Notes: generated from the letters alone by a model not told the origin. A DNA stretch of 64,000 bases from Ryuthela nishihirai (GCA_038380435.1 JAWZYU010000027.1:803156-867155); one strand, 5' to 3'; counted from the first letter of the stretch, positions 47,352 to 57,242 are shown. Program-made: numbers and translations.

Positions 47352-48138
47352 ATGTTAATTCAATGGGAATCTTAACTCCGAAGCTCTATAACGTCTAAAA
47401 TATGCATCTAATGGAAATATGTGAAGAAGGTAAAGATTATAGGCCGGTACTTGTAGACCGGTCGGGACTAGGTTCTCTTTGAGCAGTGAGTGTGTGCAGG
47501 AGGGTCTGTTAAGTCTATACCTTGTCAGGATGTTGCTACTATTTAGGTGGCCGATAAACATGAACCGAGATTTTACATACTTCATGCATTTAATGAAAAA
47601 CTGTGACTGAAGTTAAAGATAATAAAGTTTATTTAAATCTCGATTTATCATCAATTCAGTATTTAAAGAGTTATGGAAACTGGAATATGGAGATTTTGCA
47701 TACTTGATGCATTTAATGAAAAACTGAAGTTGAAAATAATCAAATTTATTTAAATCTCGATTTTTAATCAGTATTTAAAGAGTTATGGAAGCTGGAATAT
47801 TTAATATTAAATTATCTTGTTTTATAAAAATCATTCATAATTATCTGAGATCTAAATAACCATTATGCAAACTTTTAAAATTTAAATTTTATTAAATGAT
47901 TTGAAACATTACTTATTATTTAGGTTTTAATTAATATCTGAGGTAAATTCTTATGACCCATTACTGTTGTGAAATATCCTAGGTTCCATAATTCCGTAAA
48001 TACTAGACGAACGCTGTTGAAACTCGAGATTTAAATAGATAACATTACGATCTTTATTTTCAGTAACATTTTTCCATTAAATGAATATTTAGAACTAATA
48101 GAGCTTCTAAGTTAGATTCCCATTCACATAACACGGAA
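47352..48138. repeat. inverted-repeat element with about 85-bp arms
   Basis: Left arm landmarks TCAATGGGAATCTTAACTCC, GAAGCTCTATAACGTCTAAA; right arm reverse complement GTGAATGGGAATCTAACTTA, GAAGCTCTATTAGTTCTAAA. No coding. A related single end is seen at about 20092-20145. Contains a tandem duplication (47565-47810). Confidence 0.65.
47565..47810. repeat. two tandem units of about 120 bp
   Basis: CATGCATTTAATGAAAAACTG-type sequence followed by TTTATTTAAATCTCGATTT and GTATTTAAAGAGTTATGGAA occurs twice in a row (about 47565-47693 and 47694-47810). Confidence 0.75.
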
Positions 48139-48262
48139 ATTCTCTAATATTTTGTTAGGGCAGTGTAACTCAGTTCCGTATATTATAAAGATATTCATCG
48201 TATTGACCTAATGGGAATAACTTTCCTGCTATTCCAAAATATTCTTTTTTCAAAAGTGACGT

Positions 48263-48484
48263 CTAAATTATTTTCAAATTACTCGTGTCAACTTTACGCT
48301 GCCGAGATATTATTGTAGCTACCTGTCTCGCAGATCCAGTTTGAAAGAGTTCGATAGAAACTGAGTAATGCTTCTGCAAAACATCACACAATACTGCATC
48401 ATCGTTCACACTTCTAGTTAAAAATGGCAGCAAATAGACGGAACAGTAAATAAATAACATGAACAAATCCATATCAGAATTCAA
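48263..48484 (-). CDS. hypothetical small ORF with signal-peptide-like start
   Basis: A 73-codon frame. It begins MNSDMDLFMLFIYCSVYLLP, a short polar stretch and a hydrophobic core like a secretion signal, then DDAVLCDVLQKHYSVSIELF. It ends at a stop after NLKII, with GT dinucleotides near the end that could be a donor. I do not recognise the family. It lies antisense to reticulon in its last intron and inside the 44730-48646 repeat pair. It could be a first exon or chance. Confidence 0.22.
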   Translation of the reverse strand: MNSDMDLFMLFIYCSVYLLPFLTRSVNDDAVLCDVLQKHYSVSIELFQTGSARQVATIISRQRKVDTSNLKII

Positions 48485-48780
48485 CTTTGAAACTAGCGGT
48501 AAACAGCGTAATAACCTATATTGCTATATGAAGCAAGCAAAACAGGGATCGCCAGGGCCACAGCGGACGAAAATGTAACTATCGCTGCTGTCGCTTCACG
48601 TCTTGAAATCGGCAGGCATTCCCATTACGTAAAGCACCGGTGTTACTATGGCAAAATATATATAAAAATTATTTTTTAAACTAAATAGCATCTGATAAAA
48701 AGCCAATTGTATGTTAAATCTAAATCATTTGCATAATATTTATAAAATCATTCTTTTAATCGTGTCTTTTGTTTTTTCAG

Positions 48781-48826
48781 GATCAATGCCAAGATTCCTT
48801 TAGGGAAGAAAAAGAAAGAGCAGTAA
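48781..48826 (+). CDS. reticulon, terminal coding exon
   Basis: Completes the split Lys codon and encodes INAKIPLGKKKKEQ then TAA (48824-48826). AKIP followed by a Lys-rich tail is the normal reticulon C-terminus. The last four residues KKEQ form a dilysine (KKXX) ER-retrieval signal, in keeping with ER residence. Acceptor TGTTTTTTCAG ends at 48780. Together the four exons give the last 73 residues: second hairpin, linker and C-terminal tail. Confidence 0.95.
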
Positions 48827-49375
48827 ATTTTTATCACTCTGAAATCTTCCTCATATAGCTAAGGGCAGAAGAGGCATGCATGCTATATACTTCTATGAAA
48901 AGCACAAGCTTGAGTAAAAGGTGTCGTAACTTGCCACTTTAATAGACGTAGATATGTCAACTTCACTTGATTTACCTTCACCAGCACTTGACAGCTTTAA
49001 AAAGTCGAATTTTTATGAAGTTGGTATATATTATTTTCCAGTGTATAAATTTGTGATTCAGTGAACACTGTTTGTGGTTAAAGCATCTGACAAGCTATTT
49101 AATTCATTTACTAGTAATGTTGGTGGTCAGGGGCTTTGTTGAGATTAGTGAATTCAAAATATTTGTGATACACAAAATCTGTTTGTGAAGTTTATCATAA
49201 CTAAGCATTGTATTCAAAATTAAACCCATTAAACAAATATCCATTGCATTGATAATGTGTTACAAGCTTAATATATTTTTAGCTTGTTAATGTTAGTGTA
49301 CATCTTTGGGCTAGGCATGTTAAACATTTATTGTAGATTTTCTGACATTTAAATAAAAGTTGACTTGTTATACAT
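48827..49375 (+). promoter_or_regulatory. reticulon 3' UTR and poly(A) signal
   Basis: AT-rich non-coding sequence from the stop codon to an AATAAA at 49352-49357. Cleavage is expected about 15-25 bp later. Other AT-rich hexamers occur earlier but none is a perfect AATAAA in a better place. Confidence 0.6.
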
Positions 49376-50477
49376 CGGACTGCGTTGTTAGTTTCGATTT
49401 TATACTTCAAAATCTATGAATCTCGACCCTTTATTCATCGTTACCTTATGTTTTAGTATCTCAAATGTATCTGAATATTTGGAAATTCATTGTACTTCAC
49501 TATCAATGGATGTAGCATTGGGAATTCACCATTATGTGTACAAATAAGTCTTATTCCACCTAAATTGGGAGCTAAAGAAAATAAACCAGTCAACTGCTAC
49601 AGATAGCGAAATTTGTATTTGAAGTAAGTCATTTTCCATGCTGATTCACTTTAAAGAATTGTTTTAGAGCTAATAATCTTGTGAAAACGGACATTGAGAA
49701 ATAACCAGACAAACCAACAGGATACATTATAATATACCTAATTTATTAGGAGATATCTTACCGTTGGCACTCTGATGACATCACCAAAATATCTGATGAC
49801 AAATTTAACCCTTTTCGTTGCTGTCAATGACTTGAAGAAATCAGACAATATTTAATTTTTGCACATAAATCATAAAGTTTCTCCATCGCGTTCGAAAGAT
49901 ATGGTGGAACAACGTTTTGTCAAATCCAAAAACCGACCGAACGACAAATGGCAAAAGCAATAGGAAGATTCGTAAAACTAGTAAACCAATAAATATCACG
50001 CATTTTGCAAGAACACTTTTTAAAAAGTCTTTGGAACGGAAGGAAACGTTGTTTATTGGCAAACTTCATCTAGAAAAAAAGCTAGGGAAGAGGGACAAGA
50101 AACACAATCGAGTCAAAAAAATTAAAGGGGGGGGGGGGCAAGAGACTATTTCCAATGCAGTATAACATTTCCCCATCCGTTTTACGGGTTTTTAAAAAAT
50201 ATCCTTGAAAAATGCATCAAATATAAAAATAAGTTGGTAATTTTTTTTTTGCCTTTTTTTACCCTTACATTCTGAAAGAGGGGATATGGCACCCCCCCCC
50301 CCCCACCTATTCCTAGCTTCGGTCTTGTGTACTAGGATGACGTGTCCGATCAGTTCCAGTCACCTTTCACTACTTAATTTTTCAAGATTCACGAAATTTC
50401 GTTTTTTTTTTGTATTTTTAACCTTCCAAATACTTTTAATGACGGTTTGGGGCAACTTTCTGTTCTTTTACTTCTCT
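49376..50477. other. downstream flank, no gene seen
   Basis: Contains G-tract and C-tract repeats (50128-50139, 50292-50306). The stretch AATGCAGTATAACATTTCCC (50155) is repeated from about 22195, a minor interspersed repeat. No supported coding frame. Confidence 0.5.
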
Positions 50478-50690
50478 GTGACACTTATGAGCACACAAAT
50501 GGACTAAATGGCCTGAAACTCTTCGAAAGGATTCGCGGCTTAGAGTTGCGTAGACGAAAGAAGCCCACGGACAGCCATTAAGAGGCAGGAAAGTCATCCA
50601 GCGCTTTCTGCGTCCTAATGTATGAATATGCTTCCCATCTGACGGATGGCGGCATTTCAAAGTCCATCGATGTCCACTATCTCGAGCTTT
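50478..50690 (-). mobile_element. diverged SINE family 1 relative
   Basis: Minus strand: GGACATCGATGGACTTTGAA then GCCGCCATCCGTCAGATGGG matches the family body (GGACACCGATGGGCTTGGAA, GCCGTCTGTCAGATGGG). The low-coordinate side (GGACTAAATGGCCTGAAACT) matches the tail-side block. Much older than the other copies, or a separate subfamily. Confidence 0.6.
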
Positions 50691-50699
50691 TTTAAATAT

Positions 50700-51375
50700 A
50701 TTCGAGGCAACCATCCAATGGACTGTCTTTTGAAAGTGCTGTAGTGCATTAAATTATTACTTTGAAATTTCGTACTAAAGTAAAATAACAAAAAAATTGT
50801 TTTCAAAAGCATTAACGTCCTAAATGAATAATTTCAAAGATCGATTAAATGAAATTCGAAAAAATTAGAAAACAATTTTTGTTTTTAAAACGTTGAACTC
50901 AATGTCATTTTACTCCATTAGCTTTAGTCGTCCGTCACTGTGTTTCTCTCTGAAATTAAATCCAATTCCATTAAAGTAATAAATAATATAAATTAAGTTC
51001 AATGCATGAATACTAAAATATTGTTCCATCTTTTATCTCTGTTGCCAATCTGGATGTTATTTATATAATCACAAAATGTCGGAATATCATGAAGAAAGAA
51101 ATCTTCGTAAATTTATTAATATGGAATTCTCACTTCATATTGAACCCTCCTTCGATTAATTCAGCTACACAAATATCGACCGAATTATTAATATTTCTGA
51201 AAACACCACCATTACTCCAGCAAAATTTAGTTTCTATCTTCACACAAACCAAGAAAAAAGCGCATTCTTGAACGAGCTTCCAAGTCCCCTCAACTGCACT
51301 TACACCCACTCGGAACAAAAATACACCTCCAAAGCCGGCTAGCAATCTCCTACTACCGGAAACCCTTAGGGCCCA
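50700..51375. other. unassigned AT-rich sequence
   Basis: Between the diverged SINE and the 3' end of LINE copy E. I see no repeat partner or convincing frame. Confidence 0.4.
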
Positions 51376-54358
51376 AGCATCATCATCATCATCAACCTCA
51401 AGCAGCCATGGGCTACGGAGGTCCAACCAGACCGTGCAATTTAGTTCTCCAAGCAAGTCTATCCTGAGCTACATCTACTGCATCTGGCCACTGCACACCA
51501 ATTTTAACAAGGTCCTGTTTGACATTGTCTGCCCACCGCATCCTAGGTCTCCCCTTCTTTCTGAGGCCTTTAGGCACACTGTTCATAACCCTATTCGCCA
51601 ATCTATAATTATTCATACGGGCAACATGGCCAAACCAACGGAGTCTCTCTCTGCACAATATGCTGCTTAAAGGAGGTTGCAAACTCCTTTGCCTAACCTC
51701 ATCATTAGTTACAAAGTTGAACCACCTAATGCCCAAGATACTGCGTAAGCATCTGGAATCAAAAGCATCTAGTTTCCTGTTATCTTGTTTACAAAGTGTC
51801 CAAGTTTCACTACCATAACTAACCCTAGAAAGAACCAAACTATTATACAGTCTAATTTTAGACTTTAGGTGTATACGCCTATTTCTCCACACTCTCCATA
51901 GATTCTTAAAAGTCCCGGCAGCAATCCCTATTCGTCTGTTAATCTCATGCCGCACATCACCACTATCTGTTACATAGCTCCCAAGATAATTAAACTGTGA
52001 CACCTGCTCAAGATGGCAACCATTCAGATTAACTGAATCACAGCCTGCCTGACCAATTTTCATCACTTTAGTTTTCTCTCTGTTTATAACCAAACCTACT
52101 CTACTACCAGTCTCATCAACAGCTCGAATGAAAGAGTTCATCTCATCAACATCATTTGCCAAAAGGGCTAAATCATCAGCATAATCTAAATCAGAAATTT
52201 TCGTATCTCCAGCCCATTTAAGGCCAAAATCTTTCCCTTGAAGTGAATTTCGCATTACATAATCAGTAACCAAACTAAAGAGAAAAGGAGACAAAATGCA
52301 CCCTTGTCGAACACCAGAAGTAATGCTAAACCAATTGCTACAAGCCTTACCAACTCTCACACACGACTCAGTGTTATTATAGAGAGCTTTCATTATGTTA
52401 ACTAACTTGTCTGGTATACCATATGATTTCACAATCAACCACAAATTATGACGATCAACAGAGTCGAAAGCCTTTTTGAAATCAACAAAGCTAGCAACCA
52501 AAGGTTTCTGAAACTCTAAACATTTCTCAAGAATCTGCCTAAGTGAAAATATCTGATCCACACATCCCCTACCACTTCTGAATCCACATTGCTCATCACG
52601 CAATTGACTGTCAACCAGATTCTTAATTCTATTAAGCACAATCATGGAAAGAACTTTACCTGGAACAGAGAGTAGGCTAATACCCCTATAGTTATCACAA
52701 GAACTGCGATCACCTTTTTTGAAAATAGGGATAACAATAGCTCTGGTAAAATCCTTAGGAACCATGCCTTTATCATAAAAGATATTCAGAATTTCAGTCA
52801 TCCAAATGGTAACCGAAACATTTCCAGCTCTAAGCATTTCTGTAGTAATTTCATCTACCCCTGTGGATTTATGAAGCTTAAGTTTAGAAACAGCCAAAAT
52901 AACTTCGGATTGTGTTATAGGGCCAACATTAAAGCCACCAATGCATCTATCATCATTGCAAACAATGGGAATAGAACTAACCGCATTGTTTAGTACATCA
53001 CTGAAATGCTCAGCCCACCTAGCCATGACAGAATCCTCACCTTCTATAACCTTACCTTGTTTATCCTTCAATCCCTGTATACCTGTCCGTTTTCTACCAC
53101 ACAAAACATTAACTATCTGGTACAGCTCTCTGCTGTTGTGCTGTCTAACTGCTTCCTCGGCTTTGTCAGCGAAACCATCAAGCCAAAGATTCTTATCGGC
53201 AGCTAACTGATCTTTTACACGTTTATTAAGTTCTCTGTAATGCTTTCTATTAGGACTAGTAGGGTATTGATTAAGGAGATTCCTGCAGTTCTTTCTTTCC
53301 GAAATAAGCTCAAGTGCCTTATCACTCAGATAATTTTGCCTCTTCTGCTCCTTTTTTCCTAAAAGAGTACTGCTAGTGTCCAAAAAAGCCTGTTTAAAAT
53401 GATCCCATTCTTCCTCAATTTCAGTGGTAAGCATACCATGACTGTCATAATGACTAAGTAACCTATCATGGTAAGCTTTGGCTATAACTGGGTCTTTCAG
53501 AGCTTCAGTATTAAAAGCAAATTTTTTAACCCTAGCACAACACTTTTTAAGTTTAAGTTGCAAGACACTTTTAACTAGGTAATGGTCAGATCCAATTTCA
53601 GCTCCCCTATATGCCCTGGTATTTCTAACAGAACTAGCCCATTTGCTGTTAATTAATATATAATCAATCATATTCCTATGCAACCCATCAGGTGAAACCC
53701 ATGTGTACTTATGTATGTCGCGGTGTTTGTAATATGTGTTAGTTATTCTGAAACCATTGAGTTTACTTACCTGTAGGAGACGTTGCCCATTGCCATTGCA
53801 GCTACCAATACCAAAAGGGCCAATCACCCCTCCCCAAAGGTCAGAGTCAGTACCAACTTTGGCATTGAAGTCACCAAGAACAAGGGTAATATCTCCTTTC
53901 TTGACAGAATTCAAAATATCCTGAAGTTGTTCATAAAACCTATCCTTCTCATCCTTATCGGCATCCTCAGTGGGGGCATAACAGCAGATAACATTCAGGT
54001 CTTTAACGCTTGTCTGAAATTTTGCTGTAAGAAACCTTTCATTAATGCACTCATATCCTAGAAGAGCATCGCTAGCGTGTCTGCTGAGAAGCAGACCCAC
54101 GCCTTGGTGATGCTTGTTGTCGTCCCTCCCTGAAAAGAGAAATTTAAGATTATTTTTAAGAATCTGACCTTTATCTGTCCATCTGGTCTCTTGCAAGCCG
54201 AGAATATCTAAATAATAATGGTGGAATTCTTGTGTGAGGACATCAAGAGAAAAAGCTCTGTGCAGAGTCCTCACATTCCAACTACCTATGGAGAGAAAAT
54301 GGTTAGTAGGATGTTTAAAGAAACTATGTTTATTGAGAGAGGGAATGCCGACAATATA
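51376..54358 (-). mobile_element. RTE-type LINE copy E, nearly full coding length
   Basis: The 3' end on the minus strand finishes in a short GAT-repeat tail (CATCATCATCATCATC at 51379-51394), the RTE-clade style. The homology to copies A and B ends at about 54358, right at the position of the consensus start codon, so the about 650-bp 5' UTR present in copy A is absent. Confidence 0.88.
51413..54274 (-). CDS. RTE-type endonuclease/reverse transcriptase, uninterrupted frame
   Basis: A 953-codon open frame. The N-terminal APE-type endonuclease nicks target DNA: LGLQETRW (Glu29), LGDFNAKVG (Asp135, Asn137), GSDHYLVKS (Asp230, His231). The reverse transcriptase copies the RNA in place: KAFDSVDR (about 601-608), SGVRQGCILSPFLFS (about 653-667), YADD at 698-701. 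A C-terminal tail with RLYNSLVLSRVSYGSETWTL and GRPRMRWADNVKQDL is typical of RTE-clade proteins. The listed start is a GTG, not a real initiator: the frame is open upstream to 54355, where copy A has ATG and this copy has ATT. No ATG occurs before Met202. So the frame is intact but probably unable to start normally. Confidence 0.9.
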   Translation of the reverse strand: MRTLHRAFSLDVLTQEFHHYYLDILGLQETRWTDKGQILKNNLKFLFSGRDDNKHHQGVGLLLSRHASDALLGYECINERFLTAKFQTSVKDLNVICCYAPTEDADKDEKDRFYEQLQDILNSVKKGDITLVLGDFNAKVGTDSDLWGGVIGPFGIGSCNGNGQRLLQVSKLNGFRITNTYYKHRDIHKYTWVSPDGLHRNMIDYILINSKWASSVRNTRAYRGAEIGSDHYLVKSVLQLKLKKCCARVKKFAFNTEALKDPVIAKAYHDRLLSHYDSHGMLTTEIEEEWDHFKQAFLDTSSTLLGKKEQKRQNYLSDKALELISERKNCRNLLNQYPTSPNRKHYRELNKRVKDQLAADKNLWLDGFADKAEEAVRQHNSRELYQIVNVLCGRKRTGIQGLKDKQGKVIEGEDSVMARWAEHFSDVLNNAVSSIPIVCNDDRCIGGFNVGPITQSEVILAVSKLKLHKSTGVDEITTEMLRAGNVSVTIWMTEILNIFYDKGMVPKDFTRAIVIPIFKKGDRSSCDNYRGISLLSVPGKVLSMIVLNRIKNLVDSQLRDEQCGFRSGRGCVDQIFSLRQILEKCLEFQKPLVASFVDFKKAFDSVDRHNLWLIVKSYGIPDKLVNIMKALYNNTESCVRVGKACSNWFSITSGVRQGCILSPFLFSLVTDYVMRNSLQGKDFGLKWAGDTKISDLDYADDLALLANDVDEMNSFIRAVDETGSRVGLVINREKTKVMKIGQAGCDSVNLNGCHLEQVSQFNYLGSYVTDSGDVRHEINRRIGIAAGTFKNLWRVWRNRRIHLKSKIRLYNSLVLSRVSYGSETWTLCKQDNRKLDAFDSRCLRSILGIRWFNFVTNDEVRQRSLQPPLSSILCRERLRWFGHVARMNNYRLANRVMNSVPKGLRKKGRPRMRWADNVKQDLVKIGVQWPDAVDVAQDRLAWRTKLHGLVGPP

Positions 54359-54359
54359 G

Positions 54360-55040
54360 AAAGAAAGCTACACAAAGCAATCGGAAACTATTACAGAAAA
54401 ACCAAGAGAATTACCATTGAAATAAATGACAAAACCAGAAGATAGAGAAAAAAATTGTCAATAAAATTATACTAATTTCGAAGAAAAACCAGTAGAATTA
54501 AAAGAGGAAAATTAACATGTAAAAATAAAAAGCTGTTTATTTCTCAACTTGAGAACGCATAGGAGTCTCCTTATTTCCTGTTACTGGATTTACATGAATG
54601 CTTGAGGAGGATTTATGCATAGATAGATGGATGGAAGTGCCGCAGCTGACGGTAGAGCTTGAAGCGGAGCAAGATATCTTCACACTGAAAGTATTGTACA
54701 CAAAAGGTAAAGATAAAATGCAGAAAAAACAAATACTACGTAATACACTCAAATGTTACTGAGACATGTTTCTGGTAATCGGTAATCCCATTATGCATAT
54801 TGCGGGTTGGTTTCACCTTGAAAGCTACATGTTCCCTTCGGTTTTCCTACCTCCATATATCAAAAAAGGATATAATGTATTCTTACCATAGTGACAGAAA
54901 TTACAATCGTGTTCTACTGTAGGATGCACAAATCGTTAAAACCAAGATAAAAAATTTCTTCAAATAATTTTTTCATCGTTTTAAAGCAAAATTGCCTTTA
55001 TGGTTCATTAGAGTTATTCTATTCACTCGTGCCATTCAAA
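54360..55040. other. unassigned flank
   Basis: AT-rich sequence between LINE copy E and the next SINE. A 71-codon minus frame at 54537-54752 resembles nothing I know and has no supporting context. Confidence 0.4.
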
Positions 55041-55041
55041 T

Positions 55042-55425
55042 GGACGGGGGTGGCTCAATCGACAGCATGCCAGGCTCGTAATCTGTAGTTCCCAGGTTCA
55101 AGTCCCAGCTGGGTCAGCGTTGAGATTTATCTCCGCAAAATTCCCCGCCCTGCTCATGGTCAGTAGGGGACACCAAAGTGCTTGTAAAGACCGCCGTCCG
55201 TGTGATGGGACGTTAAGCCGTGGCCCCGTGTACGAGAGAGCCATAGCCTGCACGTTAAAGGACACGCTGGATGGTCTTGACGGGAGGCTACCATCTGTCT
55301 CCTAACAACCGTTTCAGTGGGTCCCTTCCCCCAACCTTCTCTGAGCCTTCAGGGTTCCTTGTGACCTGGCCTTTTAACCCATGGTGTGCAAAAAAGTGCC
55401 GCTCAGAGGTAAAACAACCCAACCC
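55042..55425 (+). mobile_element. SINE family 1, complete copy
   Basis: Head GGGGGTGGCTCAATCGACAG, CTCGTAATCTGTAG, B-box region AGGTTCAAGTCCC; body GTTGAGATTTATCTCCGC; tail AAACAACCCAACCC. No clean target duplication seen. Confidence 0.88.
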
Positions 55426-55439
55426 ATGTCACTTAAATC

Positions 55440-55570
55440 CTCAGCCAGGCGCTGATTGGCTCACACCGCTGTCGCTCAGAAAACCTACCAGATAATCATT
55501 GGTTGAAGCCAGAGCTGACGCAAGGGGCGGGCGATCTCCCAGGTCGGAATTTCCAAAAGGCAGGTAAGGC
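55440..55570. promoter_or_regulatory. GC-rich, CCAAT/GC-box-like patch
   Basis: Two inverted CCAAT cores (CTGATTGGCT, ATCATTGGTTG), a GC box (GGGGCGGGCG) and several CpGs occur in about 130 bp of otherwise AT-rich DNA. This looks promoter-like, but no first exon is recognised beside it. Confidence 0.25.
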
Positions 55571-56870
55571 ACTTGCATAGAACCAACATAATAGGGCGCC
55601 TTCATTTATATTTTACGATTTGTTTAACAACAATATTCTTGGATGTAATAAAGTAGTTGCAATTATCCATGGTAGGAAGAGTGATTCTCTCTTTTGACAA
55701 ACGAAAGTGAAGTTTTAAAAGAATATGAATTATGAGAATATACAGCATGTTATCAAACATATTCGGGATTATGTGAATTAATTTTTTATTCTATGTGAAT
55801 AGAAAACCATTTAAAGCTAACTTTGAAAATTAGGTTTTTTTTACAGAGAAATGCAACAGGAGATAAATTATAGATCACATTCAAATTTATTCAAATTTCA
55901 GTTTTAAACAGCATTCTTTTAATAACTATTGAAATTAAATTATATATATATAACCCGTCAAGGCCATCCTCTAAGCATTTTCAAAATTGATGGGGGAGCT
56001 AAAAAAATCCAATTCAGATAAACCTTTAAAATTACACTTAGCAAACGATTTGTTATAACTTTTAGGGTAAATTTTTACGAGTAATTCTCACTGTTTTTAA
56101 ATGTTTCGGCCGCGCTTTAATATTAGTAAATATTATTCAAAATCGTAATTGGGTGAACGTTTTTAATTTTTTTCAACATTTTGCTAAAAAAAAAAGCTTT
56201 ATTTCATGCTTCACCCAATTACAGAATACATAGCTTACCATTTACATAATATGAAAGTGTCCTAGTACTTTTGATTTTTTTGTATAATTTGTTTATTCAC
56301 AAAGCAAAAGAAAAATGCAACGGAGGAAAATGTCTGAATTTTAATTGGTTTTCACCCCTTCGTCAGTCGTGCTCTGTTTGTAAAACGGATGGACGCTAGG
56401 TCTCCAGACTCGTGTTTCTTAATACTGTCGTCTCTTTTTTATAAATTTTTTTTACTAAATTGAAACATTCTTATCATTGATATACATATTAATCTTTTTT
56501 AGGCCATAAATAATAATCCCTATATTTTCTTTCTATAACCAACATTTCACACTTTTATGCTTATGAATGATATCGAAGCATTTCTAAATACCAGACAAGA
56601 AAAGAATCTGCTAAATATCTGAGACGATCTACTTGTCTTTTTGTTTACAGGAGCCCCAAAAATTTTCTTCCCTTCAAAAAAAATCCCTTCCCCCTCTTTT
56701 AAAAAGTGATAGGAACTGACGGATTCTAGTAGCAGTTACCAATTAGAAGCAAACTCAGTACACCACTTCCTCTAATCATAACTTAGACCAATGTAATGTA
56801 CCCCCAAATGTTATCCTCCCCTCAAAAAATTTACCTCCCCATTTGAAAAGTGGTAGGAAGTATTTCTAAA
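55571..56870. other. unassigned AT-rich sequence
   Basis: No gene. A short inverted repeat GTAATTGGGTGAAC / GCTTCACCCAATTAC spans 56149-56221, possibly a MITE remnant. Confidence 0.4.
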
Positions 56871-56872
56871 TG

Positions 56873-57231
56873 GTTTGGTTGAGTTGTTTAACCTTTGAAC
56901 GACACGTCTTTTTTTGCACACAGTGGACTAATGGACAGGTCGCAAGGCCCCCGAAGGCTCAGAGAAGGTTAGGGGAGGGGAACTACTGAAAGAGCTGTTG
57001 GGAGACAGATGGCAGCTTCCCATCAAGGCCATCCAGCGTGTTCTTTAACGTGCACAGGGTATGGCTGCTCCCGAGGCCAGGGCTTGACGTCCCATCTGAT
57101 GGACGGCTGCCTTTCCAAGCCCATCGGTGTCCCCTCTGACCATGGGCAGGGTGGGGAGTTTTGAGGAGATAAATCTCATTGCTGAGATTCGAACCTGGGA
57201 ACTGCAGATTACAAGTCTGGCACGCTACCAC
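56873..57231 (-). mobile_element. SINE family 1 copy
   Basis: Minus-strand copy, head near 57231 (GTAGCGTGCCAGACTTGTAA), lacking the A-box start; tail CAACTCAACCAA at 56873-56890. Nine-base duplication TTCTAAATG at 56864-56872 and 57232-57240. Confidence 0.88.
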
Positions 57232-57242
57232 TTCTAAATGAT

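Larger units (their letters stand above)
44730..48646. repeat. pair of terminal inverted repeats 3.9 kb apart
   Basis: The left end ACCGGTGCCAATTTAATGG then AAATGCCTGCTGATTTC is matched by the reverse complement of the right end, ACCGGTGCTTTACGTAATGG then GAATGCCTGCCGATTTC. That is about 40 bp at roughly 80 percent identity with one gap. Both ends are GC- and CpG-richer than the surroundings. TA dinucleotides sit at the outer edges. A Tc1-like element and an inverted-repeat element lie between; no transposase of its own is visible. Confidence 0.6.
39436..48780 (+). other. reticulon intron, about 9.3 kb
   Basis: Bounded by GTAAGT and TGTTTTTTCAG ending 48780. Unassigned parts: 39436-40190, 40625-41390, 42165-42770 and 44880-45645, all AT-rich. 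An 8-bp-arm hairpin GTGACAGGAGCCTGTCAC is at about 40081-40098. Confidence 0.85.

Noticed and set aside
47565..47810. CRISPR-like array
   Set aside because: Only two long, imperfect tandem units without spacers, in eukaryotic DNA.
51376..51396. CAT repeat as an independent microsatellite
   Set aside because: It is the 3' tail of the RTE-type LINE; copy A has the same kind of tail at 14122.
53736..54061. + strand frames over the RTE endonuclease, with near-identical twins at 16424-16749
   Set aside because: They repeat between copies only because they are antisense to the conserved LINE coding region.
54537..54752. 71-codon minus frame with signal-like start
   Set aside because: No family, no splice or transcript evidence, ordinary AT-rich surroundings.
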